64,000 nt of DNA from Umbelopsis isabellina (GCA_016758905.1 JAEPQZ010000003.1:620001-684000); one strand, 5' to 3'; counted from the stretch's first letter, positions 23,901-36,573 are shown. A program made the numbers and translations. The notes: a model not told the origin generated them from the sequence alone.

Positions 23901-26114
23901 TAAAGATGATATTGCCTTGGCTCTTACTATCAAAGAAGAAGAAGTGTCGTCGCAATTTGTACTCAAAACTTTGATGCAGGATGTTGAAGCCCTCGCCGAA
24001 CGTCTGAGACTTGCAATTGATAATGCTAAAGCCGGCCACTCTATGCCTCTACAGGATTTGTTTGACATTATTCAGAACATCTCTGTATCGCGAAGTAATC
24101 CTAACAGCAAGCAGCCAGCGACCATCATTACAACATCTGCTAAATCTCAAGTCAAAGCAAGCGCAGAAGCGTCGCCTGGTGAAAAAACACCACCAAAAGA
24201 TAAGAAAGCTAAAAAAGCGCCGAGAAAATCATCATCTGGAAGTAAGGCTCCCCCTATGCCTGCAACGTCAGGAGCATTGGCGGCGGCTATGATGGCAGCC
24301 ACTGCAGTTGCTGGCGGTAGTAAATTGTTTGATGAAGTGACACACAAAAAAACAGAAGACCACCCAGCTCCACCTGCATCTGTAGCTCAGCCTACTAATG
24401 ACTCTGGTGTCAGTGAATCACCTGTGGATAAACCAACAGATGGTAAATATAAATTGATCCTACAATATTCGTCGCAAATTTACAGCTTGTAGTTTACATC
24501 ATCATTTCAACAGAAGAGTTGCCAGCCAACTTCAAGGAGCCGACTGGTCCTGTATCTTGTGATTGCAAAGACCATTTGGACAAATTAGAAGGCGAAATGG
24601 AACTTCCCATTTCTGCCAAAAAGCTATTCACCTATCTTTTCTCGGAGGAAAAGACTGGCCCAGCCCAGAATGGTGGAATTTGGAACAAGATGAATACTTC
24701 CAAAGGAAATAGCGGTAATTTGCATTAAACAGCATTTAGCTAGGTAAGCGCTTTTTACTAAATGTATTTCCGTGTTTGCAGGTCTCTCTGTCACCAAATG
24801 GAGCAACAATGGAGAAGGCAAACCTGAGCGCGTACTGAAATACATCATGCCGGTGAATAACCCTATGGGTAAGTACTGCATAGACAATGAACGTTGAAAA
24901 TAGGCATTGAAGACTCAAAATGTGTTTTTTAAAGTCAAAGTGAAGGAGACGGAAGTTGTGGAAACACAAAACATTGTGAAGCAAGAAGAGCATCTGTAAG
25001 TGATCACTTTAACAACACTAATTAATTTTCTTTTCGTTATTTATCAACCATATATTTTACAGATGCTACGTAGTCACGGCATCGACGAAGACTGCACAGC
25101 TACCATATGCTGATGCATTTTTGCCCTGCCTCAGATTTTGTATCACCTGGGTTGGCAAGAATAGGTGCAAATTACAGTGTCATATTGGTGTGAAATGGCT
25201 CAAAAGCATTATGGTCAAGAGTACGTAGATTTTATGAGAAGCTCCGTTGCTGATGATTAACAACTAACATTTGGGTAAAGGTATGGTGAACAAAGCTGCT
25301 ATCAAAGGCATGTCGGATACCATAGCAGCGCTGCTACCCCTTATTAAAGTGGATGTATCCAACATGGCATACCCTGCTGGAAAGGCACCAGAAGTTGAAG
25401 GCGCAGCTGATAAAGCAGCCGCAGCTGCCGACCCTGAAAAGGGAGAAACGGCAAATGCGAACGAGATAAAAGTCAATGCTAAAGCACCAGAGAGCGGAAT
25501 GTTCTCTTGGATGTCCAATCTATATAATGTAACCACTCTTCAAATATTATTGGTCGCCATTGGCCTAACCTTATTGCTATGGCGTGTACAAGTTTCAACT
25601 TCGTCTGTCAAGAACACGCCATCTGAACAGATCATACATTCTAGAGCAGTGTATCTAAAGGATATCGAAAAAGACTTGATAGATTCGAAAACAAGCTTGA
25701 CTGCATCGGAAAGGTACGATTTAGCACAAGCAGTGAGGTGGAAATGATTGTAAAAATACTAATGGGCTCATTACTTTGTAAAGTGTGCAAAAATTCATGG
25801 AATCACGGCCAACCTTTGCGACGGCTCTTGATATGAACAGCACCGTGGCAAAGAAACCATCAGGCTGGTTCGCGTCTTACCATCGCCATTTTGCTTACGA
25901 GTTACTCTTCACTCGCGAACGTATAGGACTACTCCGATATGATGTGATGGTGATGTTCCAATCTCTCAACAATATTGAAAAGCGAATTTTGGAGACCGAA
26001 TACGTCAATTGGTTACTAGATGGCAAACTACGATGCGCTGCAGGCGAAACTCAAGATGAAAATACTATATCTTGTCAAACTGTAGAGGACCAGCTCTCTC
26101 AATACATTGATTGA
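20968..26114 (+). CDS. Sip3/Lam-type BAR-PH-GRAM-VASt sterol-transfer protein
   Basis: A multi-exon gene. In order the protein shows: an N-terminal BAR-like coiled coil (LDSPIYRANIAHIEDQVDQI), a PH domain (GYLFNRIVVGKPARFSWVRKWFFL), a Ser/Thr-rich linker, a GRAM domain (YTGRAFLTQETFWFYSC), a Lys-rich linker, a VASt/StART-like domain (FLPCLRFCITWVGKNRCKL) and a C-terminal membrane helix (TTLQILLVAIGLTLLLW). This is the architecture of yeast Lam1/Lam3-Sip3, ER-anchored proteins at ER-plasma-membrane contacts that belong to the sterol-transporting Lam family. The ATG at 20968 (MTSMQHAD) is preferred over an in-frame ATG at 20878, which lies only 49 bases from the divergent PEX26 start. Stop at 26112-26114. 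Confidence 0.92.
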
Positions 26115-26251
26115 TGCGACCAATTTGTAAAAATCAAATATGTAATTTCACCAGAGTTAATAAAATTACGGACTCAAAAAGTTTTGAAACTTTCATTGTT
26201 GTAAGAATTATTTATCAGCCAGCGACAGGAGCTACAGCGGCCGGTGCCAGT

Positions 26252-27684
26252 ATGAAAGAGATGCCATCGAATCAGCTCTCGAATACAGAGAAGGAGAACC
26301 TAGAACAGATCCCTGGATCTGAAGGGCGGTATACGGCAATTCACTTTTTCCAAGAAGCCAGTATCATGTTGGATCTGTGAGTTTTTTGTCGCCAATGTCC
26401 GCCATGTTGATCCTACGCTGACTCCATAATTGAACTTTGATAGGCCCACCAAAACAGCTGCAACTGCAATAATGTACCACCATAGATTCAAACAGTTCAT
26501 GGCCGATGTCAAAACGAATCCTATCAAGGAAATCAACGGCCACCAAGTAGACGTCAATCTCGCACTGGACTGCGACGACGAAGTAAGGACCTAGTTGTTA
26601 CTGAAAGCTTGCATCACAGTGATATATTTTTCTAACGCAACTATCAGCTACTAGCTACTACATGCTTGCATTTAGCCTGCAAAGCTACAGAAGTGGTTCG
26701 AAAGCTTCGAGATGTCATCAATGTGTGCTATAGGTATAACTCCACACTATGAAATTTCTTTCAATCTGATTCAACGTAACTGACGCCATAATGCTCGTCA
26801 ATAGACTCATCCATCAGAGCGATCCAATATTGGAGATCGATGAAGTGAGTTATTGAATAGCTATAATTTCGCATTTTCATCCATAACACCAGTATCTGAC
26901 CCGTTTAATCAGTATTATTATAATCTACGAACGTCGCTCACTACCAGCGAGTTAATACTGATACGAGCGCTGGGTTATAATTTGGATGTTGATCTACCTT
27001 TTGCATTTGCACTTAAAGTACTGAAAGGTATGGGATGCGTTCCCGTATTTAGTGAAGATGAGAATGACGAGCAACGATGGCAAAAGGAAGTTTTATCGAA
27101 TGGGGCGTCTCGGTCAACAAGCAACTCAGAATACCCAGACAAGCAGAAGTTGCAGGCGGCCATCACGAAATATTTTGAAAATTTAGATGTTGATCTTGCA
27201 CTGGTAGCAAGATTAACATGGATATACGCATGGGATAGGTAGGGTTATTTTGGTCTAACGTGGTCCAAAACGAAATAATGTCGTTGACAAGGTGCACGCA
27301 TTAATTCCTCGCCTTTTTAGTATGTGTCATCCGTCGGTAGGATTAGAGCACGACTGCTACTCTATTGCTTTAGCGTGCATATACTTAGCTGTGCGATCAG
27401 CAGGAGCATCATTGCCAATGAATTTAGGGGAGGTATGTTGAAACCCTGCCAATGATTTAAAATATGAAATGATTAAGAAATATTGATCACGATTCTGTAT
27501 CAAACCAGTGGGTGCATTTTTGGGGCGACGGTCATAACGTAACCATTAACAGTATGAAAAGTAAGTGTAAATTTCAGGAGATATTCAATGTTATATTTGA
27601 CGCTCAAATTTGTTTTGGTTTATCATTTTAGACGCCTTGACTAGTTTAATGGAGCAACTTGCTGTTGTGAAGCAAAATGAATAA
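26252..27684 (+). CDS. Cyclin Q-like (CCNQ/FAM58) cyclin
   Basis: Eight exons can be joined in phase from ATG 26252 to TAA 27682-27684, giving roughly 300 residues. The two cyclin boxes read FFQEASIMLDLPTKTAATAIMYHHRF and, in the second half, MCHPSVGLEHDCYSIALACIYLAV. The signature LRDVINVCYRLIHQ...PILEIDE...YYNLRTSLTTSELILIRALGYN matches cyclin Q better than cyclins K, L or C. Animal cyclin Q activates CDK10; a fungal partner is not known to me. An insert between the boxes (EDENDEQRWQKEV...) is lineage-specific. A cyclin L/T relative remains possible. Confidence 0.72.
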
Positions 27685-28178
27685 AAAAGAGTAGTGGGAA
27701 TAACGCCGAGCAATTTGATTGGTTGACGGGGGTGTGATGTTTTGATTTTTATTGTCAGAGGTGAAAAAGCAGCAACAAGTTTTTCGAGACTGTCTTGTCT
27801 GTGACTCTCTCTCTATTAAGCCGTCCAACTCCCAACTCGCCAGTTGAAAAAGAGTAGTCAAGTAAGTAGTCCCCAACTGACTGACTGACTTTTTATTTCA
27901 TATGGGAACGAAAAGTAAAAAAGTGGAGACACGCGATTGAGGAGCAGAAAAAGTGTAATGAATGAGAAATGTAGCAAGTTGATGATTCATCATACTTTTC
28001 TGTTCACTTCTTGCCCGCCTCCTCTCGGCACGTACCCCCGCACACCCACACGACTATATTTACCCATTGCCTGCTCTGTATCATGATATTGACAAGGCGT
28101 TTTTGATTTTTGCATCTAGCTTCCATAAGTTTTTGAAAAAAGAATTATCACTCGGATACTGGATATTTTGGGTCCCTT
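27685..28178. promoter_or_regulatory. Upstream region of the DUF3020 gene
   Basis: About 490 bases with no protein-like ORF. It holds the cyclin 3' end and the presumed promoter and leader of the DUF3020 gene. C/T-rich tracts near 28000-28060 may be promoter elements; this is inference. Confidence 0.35.
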
Positions 28179-29506
28179 ATGACTAGTTTAACTAAAGAAG
28201 AACCACAATCGTCCTCTGACCACGCACAGCAAATGGAAGCAGTATTTGGTGAATCATATAATTTTGCCACTGGCGATCACGCTCGAGACCAAGCTGCCAC
28301 ACAAGCTGAATTGGTTGCTGCTGCCGTTGCTGCAGCGGCAAATAATTCTAATGGCGCCAACGATAATTATCACGCTCTTGTGGCTAGCGCCGCTCCAGGA
28401 GGTGATAATGTCATTGCCACTGCTACCTCCCAACGGCCTACCGACGCTGTCCAAGCAGCGGAATTGGTTAAACGTGAATTAGCAAACCAAAAGGTATGTT
28501 AATTATTTTTCCGGTATCCATGACAGTTACGGTGTGGCGAACCCCCCCCCCCAAAAAAAATAAGCAATTAATGAGAACACGAGAATCTCATTCGTCCTTC
28601 AAAAAAAAACTAACAATTACTTTTGATGAAACAGGTCAGAGCCGAGAACAGGGAACGTAAGAAGAGATGGAGAGAACAAAACGAAGATAGAAGTAAGTTG
28701 TTAGTCTAATCATATCTATAATGAGGCACGCGCAAAATTAACCTTGTTGCCGTATCCCAGATAAGGACAATGATTTGCGTTGTCGTGTAAATAAGAGAGC
28801 CAACCGATTGTTTGGTATGGCGGATAGCCCGAACAAACGAAAATGGTGTCAGGAAGAGTTTTCTAAACGTCAACGTAAACGACAAGAAAAGGAACGTCGG
28901 AAAAATACCGTCAACGGATCCGCCCCACCAGGATCTGACACTGGCTATCAATCACCGAACGCAATGGCTTCATTCACAGCCTCGCAACTGGAGGCACTGC
29001 AGCAACAAAGCTCTGATTATTACCCAATGTCTACTAACGGCATCCCGCCTTTGTCGCCAACAACCGCTACCAAACTACTGAATTCTAATCTTGCTGCTGT
29101 CCTCAAGGCTGGAAAGAATGATCCAAGCGCTACAGCCGCCGCGGCCGCCGCCGTATTGCAAAGTCCTCAGTTTCTGCAACTCAATCAGCTCTTGTCTCAA
29201 CAGTCTGCTGAAGCAGCCCACTATACCTCAGACATGTCAACAGCAGACGGCACAAACAAATCCTCTGATAGCATTCTCGAACAACTGACCGCTGCAGCGG
29301 CTGCCAATGCCGCAAACTCGGCTTCAAGCGACCAAGTCAATACAGAAACTGGCGAAGGTACATCCGGAGACGCTGCTGACAAGGGCGAGTCTCAAGCCGA
29401 CAAGCCAGCAGAGAATGGCAAGCCCGCCAACGGCCAAGGAGGTGGTGATTATCCTATGGACGCAGTAATGACGCTTATGCAATTGAATGCTGGCTGGCGA
29501 CAGTAA
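28179..29506 (+). CDS. DUF3020-domain nuclear protein
   Basis: Three exons (28179-28493, 28635-28692, 28761-29506) give 372 residues. The conserved DUF3020 core spans the two introns: VRAENRERKKRWREQNEDRNKDND, then LRCRVNKRANRLFG and KRKWCQEEFSKRQRKRQEKERRKN. It is strongly basic and probably nuclear and nucleic-acid binding. Fungal members are unstudied or linked to regulation; no precise role can be given. Both flanks are low complexity, with Ala runs (AAAAAAAVLQSP), Gln-rich and Asn/Ser-rich stretches typical of transcription regulators. Intron 1 contains a poly-C run followed by poly-A near 28541-28560. Confidence 0.8.
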
Positions 29507-30103
29507 TTGGACCAACTGAAAAAAACTTGCTACTTCTTCAGTCCTAGTCCGAGTATGCAAGTGTTTTATGATGCCATTAACACACACCGTAGTGCTAACA
29601 AAAAATGCAAACGTATTTCAATATCTTTTTGTCTCCTTTTTTTTTCACGCTTTAGCTATTCCTTTTTTTTTAACTGTGTTTCTACCTAAAAACAACAAAA
29701 AAAGGTGTCTCAATATACATATCTTTTCTTATTTCCGAACACGTTATAATAAACACAATGCACATAAGTCTACGACATATCCATTTATATGGTTTGCCTT
29801 TTGGCACTTGATACAGTTGTGATATTTAAAACGATTCTTCAAACGATGTGATACGCAAGACGGTGGATGAAACATGAATGTAGCTGCATGGTATGCCCCT
29901 TCAAAGCGTGAGCTCTATAATATGGACGTACGCTTAGCAAAAGCTGAAGCTATGGCAACATGTGACTTTGCCGATGTTTTCGAGTGAAAACGCAGTGTCT
30001 AAAAGCGACGTGGCGCGAGTTGTGGCGGATGCTTAATTTCAGGTCACCCTCAATAGCACCATTCACCTGGAATTCACCGCTTCAATTGGTGCAAGATACG
30101 GGC
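29507..30103. other. Intergenic: DUF3020 3' flank and COG1 upstream region
   Basis: T-rich 3' flank with likely polyadenylation signals (AATAAA-like and TATAAT runs near 29690-29760). A plus-strand frame starting MNVAAWYAP at 29875 stops within 40 codons and has no continuation that I can join to COG1, so I leave it out. Nothing else is seen. Confidence 0.35.
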
Positions 30104-33100
30104 ATGAAATCACCATCTATTGAAGACGAGGCTACTGCCGATGATCTGTTCGTCCGGCTTAGCGTGCACGAGCTCAGAGGTCTAGAGCGAAAGACAAGGT
30201 AAGCCCCATAACGGTTTTGACAAGTGAGGGTAACTGTTTGATCTGATTTTAACGACACTGCCTCTACAGAGCGGAAATCGAGGAAAAGAAACAGGAGCTC
30301 AGAACAATGGTTGGGTAAGTGGATTGCTTCTAACACTCGTCTGATTCCATCTGCTCCCTTGCTAAAAGCTTGGCTACAGTGAGCAGTATCGGGACTTGAT
30401 ATCGGCTGCAGACGCTATTGTTTCGATGAAGAAGGCTGCCAACGCCGTGCAATCTAAATTCGATTTTATGAAGACGGCTTGCGATATAGATGTGATCAGT
30501 CAAAAGACAGCAAATGCGGATTCGGGAAACGAAGCGACCGTCAGTAAGTAGCTTTGGTGTTGGCGAGATAATTTGGCGAATGGTTCGCTCATCACTTCTG
30601 GCAGATGATCAAAGGCGATATTTGTACGTGTCGGCAGCACAGATGAAACTACTAGTAGATGTACCAGAACAGGTAATAAGCAAGTCATAAGCAGTTCTCC
30701 AACTATTCAATCTCACTCAGGTCATTTCAGATATGGCATGCCCTGGAAAGTGACCAGTACCTGGAAGCAAGTCGACTGTATTTGCTTGCAAAGATGGTCT
30801 ACAAGAACCTTTTAGTTGAGGAAGGAGTCCCTTTTGTAGTTGTTGTAAGTGTTATATCTGACTGAAAACTCATCAAACTTGTGCTCACGCCATTCTAGGA
30901 TACATTTCCAGTAGTTCAAAAGCAGTGGGACGCAATCAGTCAGTTCAAAAACCATATTCTTCAAAGAGCTGAAACATATTTGAGAAACACATCTTGCAGT
31001 GCACAAGTAGGTTGGCATAGGTATTGACATCATGGTGACGGCTGCCTTTAACATGTTTGTACAGCTTGTTGCAGAATCTCTACTGTCACTTATGTTGCTC
31101 GACGATGTGACAACGAAAGATGGCTTCAGGAAACTTTTAAATATGCGAACAGCAGCTTTACACACCGTTCTTGAATCATCAAAATCCAAAATAACCAACA
31201 ATCGATCTCCAAGATCACATATCATACAGCAGCTGCAGGACGCTACACGGCTGGTGAAAGGAGTCATCATTCAAGTGTACAGTATTTACGTCTTACAACT
31301 GACCCATGCTGGATTGAATACAGCTGCTCTACAAAACGTGTCAAACGACACAACGCTCAACAATAATCTGATCTCAATTTATGTGCGGCAGTTACAAACT
31401 AACTTTTGCCTGAAGACAATTGACAATGCAGAGCACCAACATACGAGAGATCTTGACATTGCGTCTCCGGCAACTTGCACTCAGCCAGCTATCTCACGTA
31501 TCTATTCTCCCAACACAAATATACATCTGTTGGTACGATACCTCCCAGAGTCGATTCAAAAATATACTCCCTATATCAATATTCACGGCAGCGACGGGGA
31601 GGAGATGGCGTTAGGCTCAATTCGTGAAGAGCTGGATCACTGGTTGTCAATGGCCGGCGAATTGATGAGCAAACAAATGTCTCAGTTATTGACTGACTGT
31701 CCTGACATCAAAACTTTACTGGACATTCGCTCTGCCGTTTGGGGATTACTGTTGGAGGATGAACTAGCAGCTAAAAACCCAACCAAGTCATTGGATGATG
31801 GTCATGTTTGGTCCATCGCTTGCCATGCGTTATTTGGAAATACGGTGTCTTTGTGGCATACTATTTTGAAATCGCCTTTCAAAAGCCAGCTTGAAAGTCT
31901 TATCAACAATCGATCAATGTCTATTCGTAACCAAGCTCAAGATTTGTCAGATTATCTTTCGGCTTCTAATAGAGATTACAATGCAGGTAAATATTTTTAT
32001 AGCGTTTGGGCTCTTTAGCGTAAATCAGTGTAAACAAGATCATGAAGCTGACATGACACGTTGTAGAACTCGATCTAAGTGCACATATATGGTCTTCACA
32101 AACAAAGGCAAAAGAACATGGAAAGCGAAGTGATGCACAGGCTACTGCTGGATATGTACTGCCTGCTATGGCTTCCACAATGGACATTATCCAGTTTAAG
32201 CAAACAGTAAAGCAATGTGCATCCTGCTATCCACCTGCATGCCGAAAAATGCAGCAAGCGTTTGATCAGGCAGTAAGAAATGCTCTAGATGATTACCAGA
32301 TCATTGGAGAGGCACTTGATTCTTTCATGGACCAAACAGATATTACAACCAGCCAAGCATCAGAATTATTTTCAAGCACGCAGTAAGCAATTGAAGCTAT
32401 TGAACGAAATGATAATGAGCAATACTAAACATATTATCCGTCTTCGAATTGTTAGAGATACCCGTACATATTTAAAATATCATCATGAGCAGTGCATTAG
32501 AGCTATTGCCGACTATCTCGGCCAAATCTCACAACTGTTAGATACGTTGAAAAGAGATGCTGAAGTCCAGGGCAGTGAAAAGGTTTCGGATAGCGAGGCA
32601 ATTTTCCTTGGTCGTTTAACAAGAGGCATTGCACTGACCTCTACAGATTTGCTGGACGCTTTCACCCATACGGCGCCTAATAATGGTATTCAGTATACAA
32701 CAGCTTTAGCCAGTCACGCTGATAGAGGTAAGTCTTCTCTTTAGGCGACTCTCATCGAAATAGTAATGAGAAATTTATTAATCTTCGTTCACATCAGTAC
32801 AAGCATATTTGGAGACTCAAAGCAGATTCATACAGCTGCATCATAAAGCAAATGAGATCTGGAGCACAAGATGTGTAGCCAAGTTCGAAAATCAATTGAT
32901 ACAGTTGCTTAATACGGAAAGATGGGACGACATGAATGCCTCAGCTGTGCTATGGCAAAGTAAGTACTCTAATTACACTGGAGAAATTTCATCCTTTCAT
33001 TAATCCAATTATAGCCGTGGCTGGCACTGAAGATAATGAAAGCCTTAAATTGCCTGGTCAGGCTACCAACGCAATCATCGATGCTCTTTTAGAAGTGTGC

Positions 33101-33851
33101 AAGGAAATCCACCGTGCTCATAGTGGAACCCTTGACGAGGTACACATTGTTTTGTAATTGTAGAAACCTGGCCCACCATAAATGCTAACCTATACGACAG
33201 CTAAGCCTGAATTCGCTTTGCAACAGCTTACTATCGGCAACTGGAAAGGTCTACAAAACCTTTTTGGAGAGCCTAAAGGAAGTGGCTGATGCCCCTGTTA
33301 GCATAACAGAGAAAGGTGCACTCCAAATGCTTTATGATCTTCAATTCTTGTCAAAACTATTACAGGTTGACACTGAAGTTCGCTCCTGGAAGGATGCCAT
33401 CACTTCAGTGAAATGCAAGGTAAATAAGATTCAATGTACACATTTTCGCAAGAGACGCAAGATCTGACGAGCTTTTTTTTCTGTGCCACAGATTGATCCT
33501 ATCAACATGAGGGTTTTCCAGACTCATATAACGAGCAACGTTGAACGCAGCTGCAGTAAATATGCCATCATGCTTGGGCTGTTATTTACCACTGCGAGAC
33601 GACCACAAGCTATGTAAGCATTGATATTTATCATAGAATGGTTCATTTTTTTTATTCTTGGATATTGTGCTGATCCATTTTCTGCAGTACACGAAAACAT
33701 GCTAGCTCGTCGTCTGAGCAGCCAAATACGTTACCAGCTGCAGAGCAAATTCCACGGTTTGCTCTCTTGCCTATTGGCCATCAACCTAGCTCAATTATGC
33801 AGCGATATTGACAACCCCTATATACCTAGTTCTCATATCGAAAGCAGATAG
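30104..33851 (+). CDS. COG1: Conserved oligomeric Golgi complex subunit 1
   Basis: COG1 is a lobe-A subunit of the COG tether for retrograde vesicles within the Golgi. Start taken at ATG 30104 (MKSPSIEDEATADDLFVRL). The N-terminus has the Vps51-superfamily motif DDLFVRLSVHELRGLERKTRAEIEEKKQELR followed by LISAADAIVSMKKA, the COG1 hallmark. Long helical regions follow in a large exon (31032-31985 region) and smaller ones to the stop at 33849-33851. The apparent frame change near 32386 is an intron of 72 bases, 32384-32455, with a TACTAAAC branch site, and the phase closes perfectly. Roughly 950 residues, normal for the family. Confidence 0.85.
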
Positions 33852-34472
33852 AACCGCCAAGGATTGTTATTGACACCACAAGAAAAAGTTAGAATAAAAT
33901 AAAAACAAACAATTAGTTTTAATGAATTGTCAAATTTCCACGGTTTCGACCAGCCCTGAAATCACTTTTTCTTTTTTCTATTTTTTGGTTATCTATACAG
34001 GATAAAATCTGATTCAATATTTAAATGCTTCAACCCATTGAGTTTCTCAAATTGGACTGTGGGGAAGTCTTTGGAAGCATGATAACCATCTGAATACTAT
34101 GATTTCTGTTTCGATGAACCATTATCAAATTTGTTCACGAATTGATTTATTTTATTACATGACGAGGAATTACATTAAATGATAATGTCAATTAGGCATC
34201 ACAGACAGCTGAATATTTACATAGTATATGTGCGTAAACTGTAAGCCATCGTCGTTGCGTTACTGACTTGTTGATGTTTACTGGTCGATATCCAGGCGAT
34301 TAATGCAAAAATTAAAAATTATTCAGTTTGTACTGCTATGGAGCTATGTTTATCTAACGATTATTATTTGCATTTTGAACTACAAATTTTAAACAAGAAA
34401 AAATGTAGTATATATATCACTGTTGTGTGCTTTCGTAGCTTTCTCTTCCTAGTCCACCTATATTTTTTGACC
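33852..34472. other. Intergenic: COG1 3' flank and promoter of the small secreted gene
   Basis: AT-rich, no protein-like frame. Poly-A signals (AATAAAA near 33895) end COG1. A stretch of TATATAT at about 34410-34418 lies 55-60 bases before the ATG of the secreted protein and may be its TATA element. Confidence 0.4.
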
Positions 34473-34754
34473 ATGCTCAGTTCTCGCTTGGTATCTCTCC
34501 TTCTCGTCACCATTGCGGCTTCCGTTTCCGCTGCCCCAATTACCAAACTTAAGGGTGTCCCAGGACCTATGGTCGAAGTACATGGCAGTAAGTAAAATGA
34601 AAATTTGGCTATTCTCAGCGGTACATTATGGTCAACGTGATAACCTTATGTCGATTTTGCTTTAGTGTGTAGCCAAAACATGGCATGTGGTCAAGGACTT
34701 TACTGCCGTCGCTACAATGGCGATGTCTTTGGATTCTGCGAGGTTCCTTTCTAA
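34473..34754 (+). CDS. Small secreted cysteine-containing protein
   Basis: Two exons (34473-34587, 34666-34754) join in phase to give 67 residues. A clear signal peptide (MLSSRLVSLLLVTIAASVSA, cleavage likely after SA) leaves a mature chain of about 47 residues. It has four cysteines, in CSQNMACGQGLYCRR...GFCEVPF, enough for two disulfides. I recognise no family. The spacing C-x5-C-x5-C-x9-C is compact, like small carbohydrate- or effector-type secreted peptides, but no function can be assigned. The intron near the mature-chain boundary and a TATA-like element upstream support a real, possibly strongly expressed gene. It lies beside a chitin deacetylase gene on the other strand. Confidence 0.75.
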
Positions 34755-35002
34755 ATAGCAATGTTGCTATGCTTGAACGCAAATCGTATAACTTTGGATA
34801 CTTTTTTTTTTTTGTACCATGATTCTAACTTAAATAAAAAAAAAATTCTGCTTTCCTTATAATTTACATTGCATTTATTAACAATTGTGTACTAATATGT
34901 TACTCAAATATTACATGTTGGTGAATTTTATTCTGACACTCATATACTAATAGAAATACGTCGATCATAAGACTATACGACCAATTGTTGAACTATTTGA
35001 GT

Positions 35003-36573
35003 TTAGAAGAAGCAAACAGCAACCAAGGCAGTGAAGACCATGGAGCCAAATGCAAGGTTATAGGTGGAAGCGGCAGAGGCGCTACCGCTGGGAGCGCTTC
35101 CGGAAGATCCGCTGGCGCTGTTATCGCTGGCATCATTGCTACCAGTGGAGACAGTGGGTTGAGCAGAGGAACCAGCAGCAGTGGAAAGACCAGCAGCGCT
35201 GACGGAAGAACCACTAGCGCTTGGAGCGGTGCTGTTGTCTTCAGTGGGATAGACAAAGTTCTCTTCCCAGTAGGGGTTGCTGATGTTCATACATTCGTGG
35301 ACAGGGACAACTCTGAAAGTCTCTTGAAGTTGAGGAAGCCACTTCTCAGCCATGGAAACAGTGGCATTGTTCAATTCGTGCTCAAGAACAATATGTCCAT
35401 GCTTGTTGTCGGTACCGTTCTTGTAAGAGTCAATCCAACCTTGGAAATAGCCATCAACAGTGGCAGGGGGAAGGTTACCGCCACCATCACCAGGCATGTT
35501 CCAGTCGTTGGTGTCTTCGTCCCATATGATGGTGCGCATACCCATTTGCCAGGCGATAGCACGAACACGATCGTCGACATCACCATAAGGAGGACGCCAG
35601 CATCGGGGAGTGATACCAGCAGCTTCCTTGATAGAACGAAGAGTCCAGTAGAATTCGGCAACAACTTGATCATTGGTCATAGAAGTCATCTGAGGATGGG
35701 ACCAGGTGTGAACACAGATAGTCAATCCATCGGAAATGGCTCTCTGAGCTGCAGCAGGGAAGCCAACGACATTGGAACCAATATCTGGTAAACAAAAAAA
35801 GAGAAACAATTAGAAAAAGGCAAAAAAAAGCGATGCGAATAATATTTCCATAATTGGTAGCAATGCTTACAGAAAAGGGTAGCCTTTTGGTTATGTTCAG
35901 CAAGGAAGTTATACAGATTAGGTTCAGCCCAAGGACTGGCTCCAGGGTTGCTGGGATCTTCAGGATTGAAAGGACCATCATCGTAAGTCAAACCCCAGTC
36001 ACCTAAGAGCAGAGCAGATTAAAAATAGGTTAGTCATAGGGTCCACATAAACATTGTAGGTGTCAGAAATTTTTAGCAAAACGTCACCAAAATAGTTCAG
36101 CACGTACCTTTGGCGGGACAGTAGGAAATATCGGTAGGCAAGTAATCAACCTTGGGTTGAACGCAGTTGGTGTCACTCCACCAGCAGTAAGGATCAGTGT
36201 TTTCGTTGTAACCAGTCATGTCAAGGTCACCATTTGCCTTAGCCTTGTGGATAGTGGCGTTGGGTACCTTTGACCAGTCCAAAGCAGCAATAACAGCTTG
36301 CACTTCAGGGCTGTTAGTGGGAGGAGTCTTCCAACCCTCAGGATAGGCAGAGGCGTTGAAGTTGACGTTGGAAGGAAGGGGGCCGGTAGGAACGGCACCA
36401 GTTGGTACAGACGAAGGCAGACCAGTGGCGGCAGAGATGGACGCCAACCATGTTGGTGAAGAAACTGCAAGAAGCGAGGCGGAAGTGGGAGTTCCTGAAG
36501 AAACAGATGCTTGGGCGTTTGCAGTTGCTAGAATAGCAGCAGCAGCTATCATGCCAAAAGTCTTGAGCGCCAT
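35003..36573 (-). CDS. Chitin deacetylase, GPI-anchored type
   Basis: Three exons (36573-36108, 36002-35871, 35784-35003) give 459 residues. A signal peptide (MALKTFGMIAAAAILATANA) is followed by a Ser/Thr/Pro-rich stretch. The CE4 NodB domain has metal-binding TYDDGP, HTWSHP, RPPYGD and the downstream MRTIIWDEDTNDW and HIVLEHE motifs. A Ser/Ala-rich linker and a hydrophobic C-terminus (FGSMVFTALVAVCFF) indicate a GPI anchor. The enzyme removes N-acetyl groups from nascent chitin to make chitosan, the dominant wall polymer of Mucorales. It resembles the long-studied Mucor enzyme. All catalytic residues are present. Confidence 0.95.

Noticed and set aside
29875-29990. Possible first COG1 exon starting MNVAAWYAP
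   Set aside because: It stops at about 29986 and no donor links it to the COG1 frame; the ATG at 30104 suffices.
32380-32460. Apparent frameshift in COG1
   Set aside because: A GT-AG intron, 32384-32455, with a TACTAAAC branch site restores the frame exactly.
34985-35791. 268-codon plus-strand ORF opposite the chitin deacetylase
   Set aside because: Mirror frame of the deacetylase last exon, created by its codon bias and Ser/Ala-rich repeat.
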